64,000 bases of DNA from Mycoemilia scoparia (Eukaryota; Kickxellomycota; Kickxellomycetes; Kickxellales; Kickxellaceae): contig JANBPU010000009.1 in NCBI GenBank assembly GCA_027575805.1, forward strand, positions 124,001 to 188,000, given 5' to 3'. The position numbers and the translations under genes were made by a program. Within the stretch, counting starts at the first letter, position 1. Each line of letters starts with the position of its first letter. Shown piece by piece: positions 31,077 through 41,701 of the stretch. The notes under the pieces are model-generated. The model was given only the letters and a program-made list of their open reading frames with translations, had not been told where the DNA came from and did no database searches.

Positions 31077-34000
31077 ATGGTATCGGAAAGTTCACAAAAT
31101 GAACCCAAGTCTGGCTCTACAAAATACGATATCAATTTGGGCAATTTGACTCTGGGTAGCTCGTTAAAGAAATTAGATAAAAATAAGTTGCTTGACTCTG
31201 ATAGCGACGGTGTTTTCAAACCCGACTCTGGTATTGGCGACAACACTAACGATGACCATGCCTCCGTATCAGGTAAAGCCAGCACAGTGTCTAAATCTGA
31301 CCAAGGTCCAGATAACGGTGTTGCTTCAATAGCTGGACCAAGTGCCATGGATATGGACAGCACAGATGATGAAATTAGCGATACAGATATGATATTGAAC
31401 TCCACAAGGTCTCTGTTGAAAGATGCCCTACAGGAACGGGGAAATTCATTTCAATCCTTATCATCGTCGTCAAAAAGCATGTTTTCAAAAATAAGCCAGA
31501 TAAATAATAATAATAATGATGATGACAGCGATTCAGATATACCAGAAAATACATATGAAGCACCCTTCGCCCTGAGGTATGATAGCAACACAGGGACATT
31601 TGATCTGGACGAAGATGGCCAAATGCTAGATATGGGCCAGGATGAGCTCCAAAACATCGACTCTGATATTCTGAATTTCCCTCAGTTTGACTCGTTGCCT
31701 GTATCAGGCATTCCATTTGACGAGGATCCAGATCCAGGCTCCGTGACGCCATTTGGTGAGAAATCTTCCAGCAGCACAGGAGGAAGGAGGGCAGAAATTA
31801 ACGATGGCTTGGGTGCTGTGGCAACGATAGGTGCTCAAGAGTTGTATAATGGCCATATCCAAGCTATTAAAAGACAGAGGCTTCTTGAAAAGAGAGCAGG
31901 GAAGGCCAAAGACAGCGGATTTGACAGAAATGCCAATCAGCATGGCATGGTAGTAAAAGGACAAAGAGAAAATGTTAGTACATCTCTCGTTTCCAAACCG
32001 AAAAGCTCAAGACCTTTACCACAGCCAAAAATCAACACATACACAATGCCACCATCGACTGGGCAGTTCATCATTAGCAGCATATCAGAAAAGCGGTGCC
32101 TATACTTCCCCAAACGCAAAATCGATGACATCAAAAAGCAAAGAAACCGTATAATGGAACTAACGGAAAATATGCACTCAAAAAGCAGCCGTATAAATCA
32201 CATAGTATCGCAAATTGAAAAGACACTTGACTTCCAAGACGATACTCAGGATGGCTTTGGAAATCCATATTCGCTTGGACACACACAGGATTCTCTGACA
32301 CAGGTAGCGGACTATAATGGTGATACCAATGCTACTGATTCTTCAGAAAAGGATTCATCTACGCTTTGGGTAGACAAGTATCGGCCCAAGACATTTATCG
32401 ATCTCTTAAGAAACGACGTAGTTAACCGCGAGGTTCTTCGCTGGATAAAGGCATGGGATTACTGCGTTTTTAAAAATAAGTCCTCTAGCGGTAAAGGTGC
32501 CAATCTGAAAAGAGCACATAATGAAGCAGCTACATCTCGAACTAACTATTTTAATCCAAATTATTCAGATAAGCTTTGCCGCCCAGAAAGGCGAATACTT
32601 TTGATCTCTGGCCCACCTGGTCTTGGAAAGACAACGCTGGTCCATGTACTTGCTGCACAAGCCGGTTATAGGCCCACCGAAATCAATGCTAGCGATGATA
32701 GAACGTCTGCAAGGGCCAAGGACAGAATAACAGCGATTACCCAGACCCACTCTATAGCCAGCGACTCTAAGCCCCAGCTGCTAGTCATTGACGAAATCGA
32801 TGGCGCACATGGGTCTTCAAGCGCCAGCGATAGCAATCAGGGATTGATATCGGTTCTTGTCAAAATGGCTAGCCATTCTAACGACAAATCCTCCGATAAA
32901 AATGATGATTATTCAAAAGCAAAGTCGAGGCCAGAAAAGGGCCTGCTGCGCCCGATTATTTGCATTTGCAACGACATGTATGCACCTGTTCTAAGACCTC
33001 TCCGTCAAGTTGCCCAGTGTTTCCAACTTCACCCGCCCCCACCTTCTCAGCTTGTTCCAAAACTGCAGCATATCTGCGATGCTGAGGGGCTGAAGGCCGA
33101 TACGTGGACTCTTATGGCTTTGGCCGAAATGAGCGAGTGCGATATTAGGTCCTGCATCAACACGCTGCAATTCATCAGGACGCAAACCGAGCATCTCACC
33201 GTCGACCAGCTCCACAAGTCCCAGGCTGGCCAAAAAGATGTGCAAAGGTCGCTATTTGTGATCTGGAACAAGATATTTACTCTGCCAAAATATTATCATG
33301 GAAATTCAAAGCGTTCTCTCCGCTATCATAACAGTAAGGCCGATACAGGCTCCAAATCCTTGTCTTCTTTTGCTTCTAAGCGTTCAGCAGATGGGTCGTC
33401 ATCTTCAGCCGCCACATCTCGGATCGAGCAACAATTCTACATAAATGAGCTTGTGCAGGATATTCGCTCGTTTGGAGACATCGACAAGATCATGCAAGGG
33501 TGTTTTGAAAACTATTTGAACTTGGGGGTCCGGGACCTGACATACACAAAGATATCCGATCTCTGCAGGGACTGGTTTGCTTTCTATGACTACATTGATC
33601 TAAAAATATCCAGAAAGCCCTCTATCGCATCAACACTATGGGACTATCTCAACTATTCTATTGTTGCTGTCCATAAGGTGTGCTCAACACCCTATGGCTT
33701 AACCACTAACATGTTCACATATCCCAACTCTTCATTTGAAATGTATACAAAGATACAGGCAACCAAGAATATTACTTTGTCCATGCTCCAGGGCGCCAGC
33801 GATCCCAGAGCTCTGCTCACTTGGTCCCCACACTCAGCAGCAACAGATCTACTGTGCTGGCTGGTAAGAATCCTCTCAACTAATTTGGTCACGGTCAACC
33901 ACAGCCTTCTTAAAGGCGATGAGCTAGCCAGGTTTGAGCGACTTGTCTCTATTCTTGTAGACTGGGGTTTGAATTTTGTACAATCCCGAGCTGACAATGG

Positions 34001-34514
34001 CCAATTTACATTTACTCTTGACCCACCAGTCGACCGGCTGACTTGCTTCACCTCTGTGAGCCCACCAGTCAAGCTACTGGCATATAGGTATGCAACCAGA
34101 CAAATGATATCTCAGAGCGTATCTTTACAAAAGATCATTCGTTCCAAAAATAGCGATCCAAAGGCTGAAAGACAGAGCGCCACCATGGACTCCGTTTCAA
34201 ATGACAAAAAGAAAACCCAGTCGCAAGATTATCTGGAAAAATTGATGAAGCCTGTGGCTCCGAAGGCTATTTCAACAGCTATCCATAAACCAGCCCGTGA
34301 TTTCTTTGGGCGTATAATTGAAGATCAGTCTTCCAAGAACACATCAAAATCTGACTCTATTGCAACAAAAAAACAGAAATATAAAGGCTTATCTCATAAT
34401 GAAAGCACCATAAATTCGGCGGATAAGGCCTCTGATACCAATGTGTGGTTTTACTATAACGAGGGCTATTCAAATGCTGTACGGCATTTGGCTACGATGG
34501 AAGATCTGTTTTAG
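31077..34514 (+). CDS. CTF18: CTF18, alternative RFC clamp-loader large subunit
   Basis: Ctf18 replaces Rfc1 in the clamp loader (with Rfc2-5, Ctf8 and Dcc1) that loads PCNA for sister-chromatid cohesion and the replication checkpoint. It is an intronless gene of 1145 aa, longer than yeast Ctf18 (741) and closer to vertebrate CHTF18. A long acidic Ser/Asp-rich N-terminus precedes WVDKYRPKTFIDLL (RFC box). Walker A GPPGLGKTT starts at residue 512, NASDDRTSARAKDRI follows, then Walker B VIDEIDGAHG at about 569. Sensor 1 is IICICNDMYAPVLRPLR. The C-terminal tail FYYNEGYSNAVRHLATMEDLF is the conserved Ctf8/Dcc1-binding motif (it matches YNEG.SNAVR..). The start is the first ATG after the CA tract. 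Confidence 0.95.
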   Translation: MVSESSQNEPKSGSTKYDINLGNLTLGSSLKKLDKNKLLDSDSDGVFKPDSGIGDNTNDDHASVSGKASTVSKSDQGPDNGVASIAGPSAMDMDSTDDEISDTDMILNSTRSLLKDALQERGNSFQSLSSSSKSMFSKISQINNNNNDDDSDSDIPENTYEAPFALRYDSNTGTFDLDEDGQMLDMGQDELQNIDSDILNFPQFDSLPVSGIPFDEDPDPGSVTPFGEKSSSSTGGRRAEINDGLGAVATIGAQELYNGHIQAIKRQRLLEKRAGKAKDSGFDRNANQHGMVVKGQRENVSTSLVSKPKSSRPLPQPKINTYTMPPSTGQFIISSISEKRCLYFPKRKIDDIKKQRNRIMELTENMHSKSSRINHIVSQIEKTLDFQDDTQDGFGNPYSLGHTQDSLTQVADYNGDTNATDSSEKDSSTLWVDKYRPKTFIDLLRNDVVNREVLRWIKAWDYCVFKNKSSSGKGANLKRAHNEAATSRTNYFNPNYSDKLCRPERRILLISGPPGLGKTTLVHVLAAQAGYRPTEINASDDRTSARAKDRITAITQTHSIASDSKPQLLVIDEIDGAHGSSSASDSNQGLISVLVKMASHSNDKSSDKNDDYSKAKSRPEKGLLRPIICICNDMYAPVLRPLRQVAQCFQLHPPPPSQLVPKLQHICDAEGLKADTWTLMALAEMSECDIRSCINTLQFIRTQTEHLTVDQLHKSQAGQKDVQRSLFVIWNKIFTLPKYYHGNSKRSLRYHNSKADTGSKSLSSFASKRSADGSSSSAATSRIEQQFYINELVQDIRSFGDIDKIMQGCFENYLNLGVRDLTYTKISDLCRDWFAFYDYIDLKISRKPSIASTLWDYLNYSIVAVHKVCSTPYGLTTNMFTYPNSSFEMYTKIQATKNITLSMLQGASDPRALLTWSPHSAATDLLCWLVRILSTNLVTVNHSLLKGDELARFERLVSILVDWGLNFVQSRADNGQFTFTLDPPVDRLTCFTSVSPPVKLLAYRYATRQMISQSVSLQKIIRSKNSDPKAERQSATMDSVSNDKKKTQSQDYLEKLMKPVAPKAISTAIHKPARDFFGRIIEDQSSKNTSKSDSIATKKQKYKGLSHNESTINSADKASDTNVWFYYNEGYSNAVRHLATMEDLF

Positions 34515-34897
34515 CTTTTAGGAAGTTATCTTTTAGGAGCTCGAATTAGTATAATATAGCGTTTAGTATCATAAAGACATTTCCAAATGTATTCAACTCT
34601 TGTATTGTATCTAAAAAACATCTATTGGCTCTTTTGACGTATACATCAAAGTCGACTGCAGTTGTGTTAATGTTTTATATAGGATTTGTAAACTACTAAT
34701 TTCTCTTTTACAAATGACTATGAAAGTAGTTTTATATGCACACACACACGCACATACATACAAGCTACCCTATTTATTTCTGATACCTAATAATCGATCA
34801 AGTGATTCAAAGATCAAACTTCATATCACAATCACCTGTCTACTTTTCAATTGATGTCCATTTCTACTTTTATTTTTATTTTTGGCCTTATAAAATA
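34515..34897. other. Intergenic region CTF18 / uS7m
   Basis: About 380 bp. A CA/TACA tract at 34735-34764 and a CCTTATAAAATA sequence immediately before the start codon suggest the uS7m promoter. No gene is seen. Confidence 0.5.
34735..34764 (+). repeat. CA/TACA tract upstream of the uS7m gene
   Basis: CACACACACGCACATACATACA, ending about 134 bp before the ATG at 34898. Confidence 0.75.
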
Positions 34898-35521
34898 ATG
34901 TTTCTACCTGCATTACGAGCCTTTGCTGTTGGCCGGGCGATAGCACCAAGAAATGTCGCACTATTCCCCATCAGGACTTATGTGACGAAATCCCAGCGCA
35001 AAATACTGTCTGAGGCAGAAAAGAATTCAATCGTCCAAATTAACCCAATTACTGGCACTACACCTTCAGTGGTGACCGAAAGAGAAAGCAGGGTTCTTCG
35101 CGAGGACCCACTTTTGTCACAAATAGTCAACACAATTATGAAGGACGGGAAGAAATCTCGGGCACAGAGAATAGTAAATGAGGCACTACGAGATATTCAG
35201 CGCTTAACCAAAAACGATCCCTACAAGGTTTTGGCCGATGCTATTGAGCAGATAAGTCCCTTGATGATAACAAAAAGTGCTAAAAAGGGTTCTAAGGTTA
35301 TTCAGGTTCCAAAACCTTTAAGTTTGAGACAAAGAAGACGTCGTGCCATTCTGTGGATCCTAGAGGCTTGTGATGGTAGAAATGAAAGATCAATGTCCCT
35401 TCGTCTTAGTGCTGAGATCCAGGCTATTATTAACGGGACAAGCTCTACAATTCAAAAGAAACTATTGTTGCACCAGTCCGTGCTGGCTAATCGCGCCAAC
35501 ATCCCTGTCTCTAGAAATTAA
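34898..35521 (+). CDS. RSM7: Mitochondrial small-subunit ribosomal protein uS7m
   Basis: Mitoribosomal S7, which organises the head of the small subunit by binding 12S/15S-type rRNA. Intronless, 207 aa. Residues 1-27 (MFLPALRAFAVGRAIAPRNV...) are basic and lack acids, fitting a presequence. The S7 fold is seen in DPLLSQIVNTIMKDGKKSRA, RIVNEALRDIQ, NDPYKVLADAIEQISPLM, VPKPLSLRQRRRRAILWI and MSLRLSAEIQAIINGTSS. An upstream in-frame ATG at 34802 would add a run of Phe/Tyr-rich residues and is rejected. The gene is tail-to-tail with the bL31m gene, 304 bp away. Confidence 0.93.
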   Translation: MFLPALRAFAVGRAIAPRNVALFPIRTYVTKSQRKILSEAEKNSIVQINPITGTTPSVVTERESRVLREDPLLSQIVNTIMKDGKKSRAQRIVNEALRDIQRLTKNDPYKVLADAIEQISPLMITKSAKKGSKVIQVPKPLSLRQRRRRAILWILEACDGRNERSMSLRLSAEIQAIINGTSSTIQKKLLLHQSVLANRANIPVSRN

Positions 35522-35825
35522 AATAATACTTTACTTCACCCTCCCCCACCACTTTTGTTTGTTTCCTTTACTATCAGCTTGGAAGTTTTGTTATCAAAAA
35601 CATAGATGTGTTTAACCAAACATTCTTTAGTGTATATAGAAATTAAATAATGTTTGGATTTCAAAATAGTGAACAGCCATAGCTCTAAAGTAAACTTGAT
35701 GATAATAGAAATGCCTACTACAAGATAAATCTCATTAGAGGATAACTTGCTTGGATCATGAGGAAGAAGATACTGTAAAAAATATAAATGTATGAGTGTG
35801 GAGTAGTTAAAAAGATCGCTGCTGG
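35522..35825. other. Convergent 3' region uS7m / bL31m
   Basis: 304 bp between two convergent mitoribosomal genes. It contains AATTAAATAATG at about 35641 as a possible polyadenylation region. Nothing else is seen. Confidence 0.5.
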
Positions 35826-36230
35826 TTATTTCTTTTGGTGTTTCTTTTTTTTAACCATCATATCGTTTGTTCCCTTTTGCTGCTTGGCTACCTCTGCATC
35901 ATCATCGAATTGGAAGTCACCAACTGTGTCAATATTACCAAATCTCCGCTGGAATGATCCGAGATAACCACCTTCGTCCTGGATATCGATGACTGCCTGT
36001 GGGTTCCAGAGCTGATGGCTCCTGGTATCCTTAGAAAGCTTGATTTGTGGTCGTGGAGACGTTGAGCGCAAGGTAAAGCTCGAGCCGTCAGTAAGGACTA
36101 TACGTTGGTTGAAAAGCTCTGGACCCCGTTCCAAATTCAAAGTCGGATCTGGCATATTTAATGGGCGGGGCTTCCAGCGCTTAGCAGCGGCATTTGCTGT
36201 TGCCTTAAGTAATGTCAATGAGTAGCGCAT
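35826..36230 (-). CDS. MRPL36: Mitochondrial large-subunit ribosomal protein bL31m
   Basis: Mitochondrial L31, which bridges the two ribosomal subunits. Intronless, 134 aa, starting MRYSLTLLKATANAAAKRW, a mitochondrial-type leader. The L31 core is ELFNQRIVLTDGSSFTLRST followed by IKLSKDTRSHQLWNP, matching the bacterial TDGSSF.TRST...SHP.W pattern. The C-terminus is fungal-specific and ends in a lysine-rich tail (KKKKHQKK). I used the ATG at 36230, since the frame upstream extends only through a TTG codon. It is head-to-head with NDUFS3 and tail-to-tail with uS7m. Confidence 0.85.
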   Translation of the reverse strand: MRYSLTLLKATANAAAKRWKPRPLNMPDPTLNLERGPELFNQRIVLTDGSSFTLRSTSPRPQIKLSKDTRSHQLWNPQAVIDIQDEGGYLGSFQRRFGNIDTVGDFQFDDDAEVAKQQKGTNDMMVKKKKHQKK

Positions 36231-36631
36231 TTTGTTTTTGGCCAAGACTATATATGTATATGTATATATCGTCTCCTTTATTTAGTTGGAATTTTAAAGT
36301 CTAATTAGAGATATGTACAATCAAGGTATCTTGGTTTTTGTAAACCTTGGAAAATGACTAAATTGTTTTCAAAGCTTGTGGGCTGAATAAGGCAATTATA
36401 GTGTAATCAGTGATTTGATCGAAGCTTCATGAAGATCTAACAAGTCATACTAATGATACACTGGTCGTAGGGGATGATAATTAAAAGGGGCAAGCAGAAG
36501 GTACCTAGGCGCATCAAATAAAATCAGCGATATCGCTCTATGGCTCAAGTAGCTGCTGACTTTGCCTCCTTTGCCCCCTCTTGAATTATATTTGTTGAAG
36601 TCAGCTTTTTGGATAGTAGCCATTTATACAA
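36231..36631. promoter_or_regulatory. Bidirectional promoter region bL31m / NDUFS3
   Basis: 401 bp shared by two divergent nuclear genes for mitochondrial proteins. A TATATGTATATGTATATA run (about 36248-36268) lies just upstream of the bL31m start. Specific factor sites are not identified. Confidence 0.5.
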
Positions 36632-37723
36632 ATGTTGTCAAGGTTCCGGACATTGCCTGTAGCTAAGGCTCTTAACAGCAGCAGAGGTAAGTTCAGAGCA
36701 ATACATTAAGAGGTCGATTGCGAATCTAAAGGCATTAGAATCGCTCTTTTGTTTTTTAGCGCATATAATCTCAATATATATGCCAACATTAATTTGTTAT
36801 AGCACTTCTACATACAAACCGTGTTGCCCTCCAAGGTAAGCCTTATAAACAAACCTATTTAATGGGATTTTATCAGAGATATATACCAAGATATATATAT
36901 TCATATTGCTTATTATCCGTTTCAACGCACACTCACACATATATATAGCTTCTGTTCCCAAGTTCCCCGAACCTATCGATCACAATGAAAGGACCCAAGA
37001 CAAGACCTTGTACGAGTTCGGAAAATACTTGACCAGCGTTTTGCCAAAGTTCATTCAGCAGTATTCTGTTTGGAAGGATGAACTTATTATCTATGTTGCT
37101 CCATCCACTTTGACTGAGGTCTTGACTTTCCTCAGGGATCACACAAACTGCCAGTTCAAGCAACTATCAGACACCACTGCAGTTGATATCCCATCTCGCG
37201 CTAAGCGCTTTGAGGTTGTCCACAACTTGATCTCTTATCGCTACAATTCCCGCATCAGAGTAAAGACCTATGCTGACGAGACATCTCCTGTTCCCTCAGC
37301 CACTAGCGTCTACAATTCAGCCAACTGGGGCGAGCGCGAGACGTATGATATGTACGGCATCTTCTTTACTGGCCACCCCGATCTCAGACGTATCCTCACC
37401 GACTATGGATTTGAAGGTCATCCACTAAGAAAAGATTTCCCCATCCAAGGCTTTGTTGAGACTAGATACGATGAGGAAAAGAAGAGAGTTGTCACTGAGC
37501 CCATCGAGATGGCACAGGCTTTCCGTAACTTTGATTACAGCTCTGCTTGGGAACAAACAGGTAAGAGATGATGATTTTACGACCTTTTCATTACGCCATT
37601 GATCATTGCCATTGGTGCATCAATTCACATTGGTTTGCTCATAATGACATTTTTATACCTTTGTATCCATATATAGGATCTGGACGCGATGATGCCCCCG
37701 AGGGATTTGAAAAATCAAAGTAA
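36632..37723 (+). CDS. NDUFS3: NADH:ubiquinone oxidoreductase 30 kDa subunit (NDUFS3)
   Basis: Core peripheral-arm subunit of mitochondrial complex I (bacterial NuoC). Exons are 36632-36686, 36803-36835 (33 nt), 36949-37560 and 37677-37723 (248 aa). The presequence [18 protein letters not shown] is encoded in exon 1. Hallmarks are [32 protein letters not shown], and the family signature [19 protein letters not shown] with [14 protein letters not shown]. The end [11 protein letters not shown], then APEGFEK, is typical. All four exons join in phase. Its presence shows that the organism kept complex I, unlike Saccharomyces. Confidence 0.96.
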
Positions 37724-38035
37724 AATATTCTGCGTTTATTTTTAGAGATCTTTAAATTACAATATATGTTTGAAAAAATAGATAAGCCCCAGTGTTTAAC
37801 AAAGCCATAGGCATGTTTCGAAAATCCAAAAGAGTATACTATCAGACTTGCTAAAGGTTTTCAAGCGAGAGTGGTAGCATTATAATATTCAAGGTACTAA
37901 AATCAAAATTTGTGCAAGGGTTTGGATAAGGATGTGATATGCAAAATAAAATAGAGAGTATCTGTGGCATGTTTGTGCGTGTGTTGGTAAAGAGGTGATT
38001 GTCAACAGAGGCAATAAAGACCATTCAAACAGAGA
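37724..38035. other. Convergent 3' region NDUFS3 / coiled-coil gene
   Basis: 312 bp between convergent stops. A TGTGCGTGTGTTGG run lies at about 37974. No gene is seen. Confidence 0.5.
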
Positions 38036-39725
38036 TCAGTCAGCAGAATCTACCTCAGAACCACTGTCATGACTGCTGTTAGTAACGGAGTTATTGTCCG
38101 CTTTCATTCCATCAGAAATCCTCCTACGACTAAGGGACAAGGTTTGATAGATACGCAGAGCCGACTTGCTTTGTCTAAAAGCTTGGTAGTTTGTCCAGTT
38201 TAGACCAATGTTTCCTGGTGGTGGCACGAAATGGTCAAAGGACGGCGACTGCGATCTTTCTGGTTGTGCTTTGGGGATGTTGGCGCCTTTCAGCGACCTC
38301 TTCGTCTTGGTGGCACTGTTTGTCAGGCTCCTAGATCCGACCCTCTTGTCTGAAGGCGTTATCGGTTGGGTTATGGCAGAGCTGATGTGCTCTCCTGATC
38401 TCTGAGAGGGCAGACTGATGTTGTTGAGATTGTCTATAGCCTCGCTGAACGAGCGTCTATGTCTTATGGTCCTCAACGGTGTATGTTGGGGTGTATTTGT
38501 CTGGCTCATTATATCTGATATTGTTTCATAGCGCCCATTGGGACTAATCGGTGTGCTGTGGGGTTCGTAATTCATGCTTGGATACTGGAAGTGCTGAGAT
38601 TTGGGGTAGTCGTAGCCTGCTACTTCATGTGGATTACCAAATTCATGCTGGGCATAGCGATCCATATCAATCGTCGAAGTTGTTCCTGGATGAGATGCTT
38701 CCATCAGGGATCGGAAGTCGCCAAGGACAGAGGACATGGTCATCTTCATAAACTGGTGGCTGTTATATACTTGCCGGATATCGTCCCTAATAGACCCCTG
38801 TCCTTCATCCAAGCGCTGGGTCTTGGCACTCAGTGCTTTGATTTGTTTTATAACATCGACATGCTTTGCTGTGGTATCCCTTTTCAGTAAATTCAGGCCA
38901 GCCTGAATTTCTGACTGCTCTTCCATATTTTCCCCCACTTCTCTTGACAGCTTGGCAATGGTCTTTTGGATAGAGGCATTTCTTTCCCGCTCTCGGTCCC
39001 TTGATAGCGTTGCCTCTTCCACGGCCTGGTTTATGTGTGTCTGCTCCGTTTGTATAGTATGGATGCTGAGGGACATTTTGTCGAGCTTCTCTTCGACCAA
39101 AGATCGGGAATCCTGCAACTGGGCCGTTGTTGCTCTCAGATCGGCAATGTTTGCTGACATCTCATCAATGCGAAACGACTCTTGCTGCCATCTCCTTTGC
39201 TCATGCTCAAACAAAGCCAGCTAAATGTACAGCAATAGACATTTGTTAGTTAAGTGTAGGTCTAAACAGTTTTTGTGACATAAGATTCAATCGACTCATC
39301 ATCTGACCTTGTCTTTTATGCCCTGGTACTCTTGCTCATAAACACGCAGCCGTTCCTGAAGGTCCTGGTTTTGAATTGCAATGTTTAGCCCCACTTCTGC
39401 TGCCTGGTGCAGCTTAGTTGTGGTTTCTTTAAGCAAGCCTCGCAAAAACTCGATATCGGTTGTTTTGTCGATGTCTATGATAAATGCATTTATAGAGTAT
39501 GTTTATCCAAAACTGTGCCAGGAACCCCCCCCCCACTACTAATACTGCTATTATTGTATATTCTGGTGTTTTTAAGCAATTGACATTTATAATAGCTAAA
39601 TGCGCTTAAGCCTTTACAATTTACTGCTAAACACAAATGCCGAGTTTCATATTCAACTTGACTGCTAATTGTGATGTAAATTTACACACAAAAAAGCCCT
39701 TACCTTCTGAATTTTCTTGCTCCAT
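38036..39725 (-). CDS. Coiled-coil protein with possible dynein-adaptor CC1 box
   Basis: A 457-aa protein not recognised as a named family. Minus-strand exons: 39725-39704 (22 nt), 39474-39308 and 39220-38036. Residues 15-60 hold IEFLRGLLKETTTKLHQAAE, VGLNIAIQNQDLQERLRVYE. The AAEVG (32-36) inside a heptad helix resembles the AAxxG 'CC1 box' of BICD, Spindly, HAP1 and TRAK, which binds dynein light intermediate chain and lies near the N-terminus in those proteins too. Residues about 65-210 are continuous coiled coil (QSIRIDEMSANIADL-type heptads). The C-terminal half is Ser/Pro-rich with basic patches (RSQSPSFDHFVPP, SRRRIS). The second intron has an unusual GTCAGA donor. Function is an inference; a generic coiled-coil scaffold is the alternative. 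Confidence 0.75.
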
Positions 39726-39929
39726 ACCAAAATGACTATCAAGGGGGGAAAGATATTTTATATATTTGTATTTGGAAAATGGATAGCAGGCATTAAACGT
39801 AATAGAAAGAGATGCATGCTGGGCCCAGAACAGGTAAGGAGCAAAGAACTAGTGGTGCTACTAATTTATGATAATCGACTGCATCTCCAAAAACTTTAAT
39901 AAACCAAAACACTCGGCCTGTTTACTTTT

Positions 39930-41276
39930 TTACTGATCTGCCACAATAGCATCAACAGCTTCGGAAAAGCTCGCAAATACCCCATCCAGAGGAATGCCCG
40001 CCTTTTCTTCGTCTCCATCCAGGTACTTTCCCGTCTTGACTATAATGCAAAAATCCCATGAGATCAGATAAGGGTTCTTGGGCTTTAGAGTGTGAATAGA
40101 CGCTAAGAGTTATCCACACGCTTACCAAGGATTCGTTTAAGCCCAAGCTCTAAAACACCATCACCGAGATCAGTTTTTACATCATCACCTATCATCGCCA
40201 CTGTGTCAGGTCGATCCATCAGATTCCTACAGCAAAGTTTAGCTCAATATGAGTAATAGAACTCGCAGGCTTATGTGTTGAGAGCCATTTGCATAAAATC
40301 AGGCATTGAAAGCTAGCTTTACATTTCCTTGAGTGCCAGTTCGTAGAATGCTCGCTTTGGCTATAATGTTAAACCGGATTTACATTGGTTAGTAGGGATA
40401 TGGCTATGGCATTCATTGACAGAAACAAAGCAACAAGTAGCTTTAATGAATTGTTTAGTTCTTGCCTTTCCAACGAGTTCGGATTTCACTCCAGATGCAT
40501 ATTCAAGGGCTTCTATGAAACCTCCTGGCCCCAGTGAGAGTTCATTTTCTTTACTAGCAAAGTATCTGGCCTTGTGTATGCCGATCAATGGCTTTCCTGC
40601 CTGCACTAAACTGAATGCTTTGTTCAAGTTCTTGTAGTCTAATTTTGATGGCGCAAGCCCAATAACAACTGCATCATGAGGTTCCGATGTATCGATGTCT
40701 TCAAATTGCTCTAGAGCAGCATCTTCCAGTATAAGGAATGGCCTATACGTACGAAAAGGATAGGAAAGTCACACATTACACAAGAGTTCTCGAATTCAAT
40801 AAACATGTTCCAGTAAGAAACCACATAGCAACTGACCTGTAGTTTCGTTCTTTGATCAACTTCTTGGCCGAATTTAAAGATGTCCATATCTTTGAGAGAT
40901 TTTAATGACAATATTATTATTAGTAAAAATGATATACCAAAGATATAGCTCCTAATTTAAGATTGAACTTACTTCATTTTGTGATAACTCGAACCCCAGT
41001 TTGGTTAGCTTTTGATAAAGCCTGGCATCAGATGTTTTTGTTGAATTTGTTATAAATTTAACCTATTTATCATAAAAATGCCATGAATATCATTAGAGTA
41101 TATACAAGTTAGTGGAGAGTTAACCTAAAACATTAGCTTGTTTTCAGACATACACTGATACCAGAATTTCGAAGTTTCTTCAGAGCTGTTGTCGCATTTG
41201 GAGTTATTTTGTCATCAATATGCAGAGTACCACTAAGATCTAAAAGTACACCTTTTATACCTGACCACTTTCCCAT
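39930..41276 (-). CDS. HDHD2-like HAD-superfamily hydrolase
   Basis: HAD class IIA phosphatase related to human HDHD2 and LHPP. Minus-strand exons: 41276-41154, 41062-40973, 40889-40837, 40742-40466, 40360-40323, 40226-40126 and 40039-39930 (263 aa; HDHD2 is 259). Motif I is LLDLSGTLHI (D13), with Ser in place of the usual second Asp, as HDHD2 also has. Motif II is FITNSTKTS. The cap has GLAPSKLDYKNLNKAFSL and PLIGIHKARY. Lys motif III is VGKPKRAF, and motif IV is VAMIGDDVKTDLGDG followed by ILVKTGKY. The fourth intron is GC-AG: the VGK codon is followed by |GCAAGA and the acceptor CATTATAG. The third intron uses GTCAGT. The physiological substrate is unknown. Confidence 0.9.
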
Positions 41277-41701
41277 GTTATCGCTCTTTAGTATTATCTC
41301 TATGTAGTCGACTTATTCCAGTTAATGCAGGAATGTACGTATTTGAAATGCATCTATTAACGCTATTGTTTATCTAAATTATGATTTTGTTTTATGGGTA
41401 TAAGTGATACCATCGATTTTGACACAATCATGATCCCGATTATGTTACAAATAGTACTAAGTGTCTCTGCACTAGATGGATATGTTATATCATTTTGCCA
41501 CAATTGATATTCAAATTTAAATAATAAAATCTGGACTTTATCTCTTTATTTATATCAAATCGAGTTACTTTGAGATCATTGTATGTTTTTCAACTCTGAG
41601 TAAAACGACAAGGAGTTATAAAATATAGCACATTCGGCTAAGAAAATCGGCATTTCAAAGCTATGCCTATATAGGTGTGTGTGCCATTTGCTTTGAAAAG
41701 T
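41277..41701. other. Intergenic region upstream of the HDHD2-like gene
   Basis: About 425 bp between the HDHD2-like start and the aquarius stop, both on the minus strand. AT-rich; no gene is seen. Confidence 0.5.
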
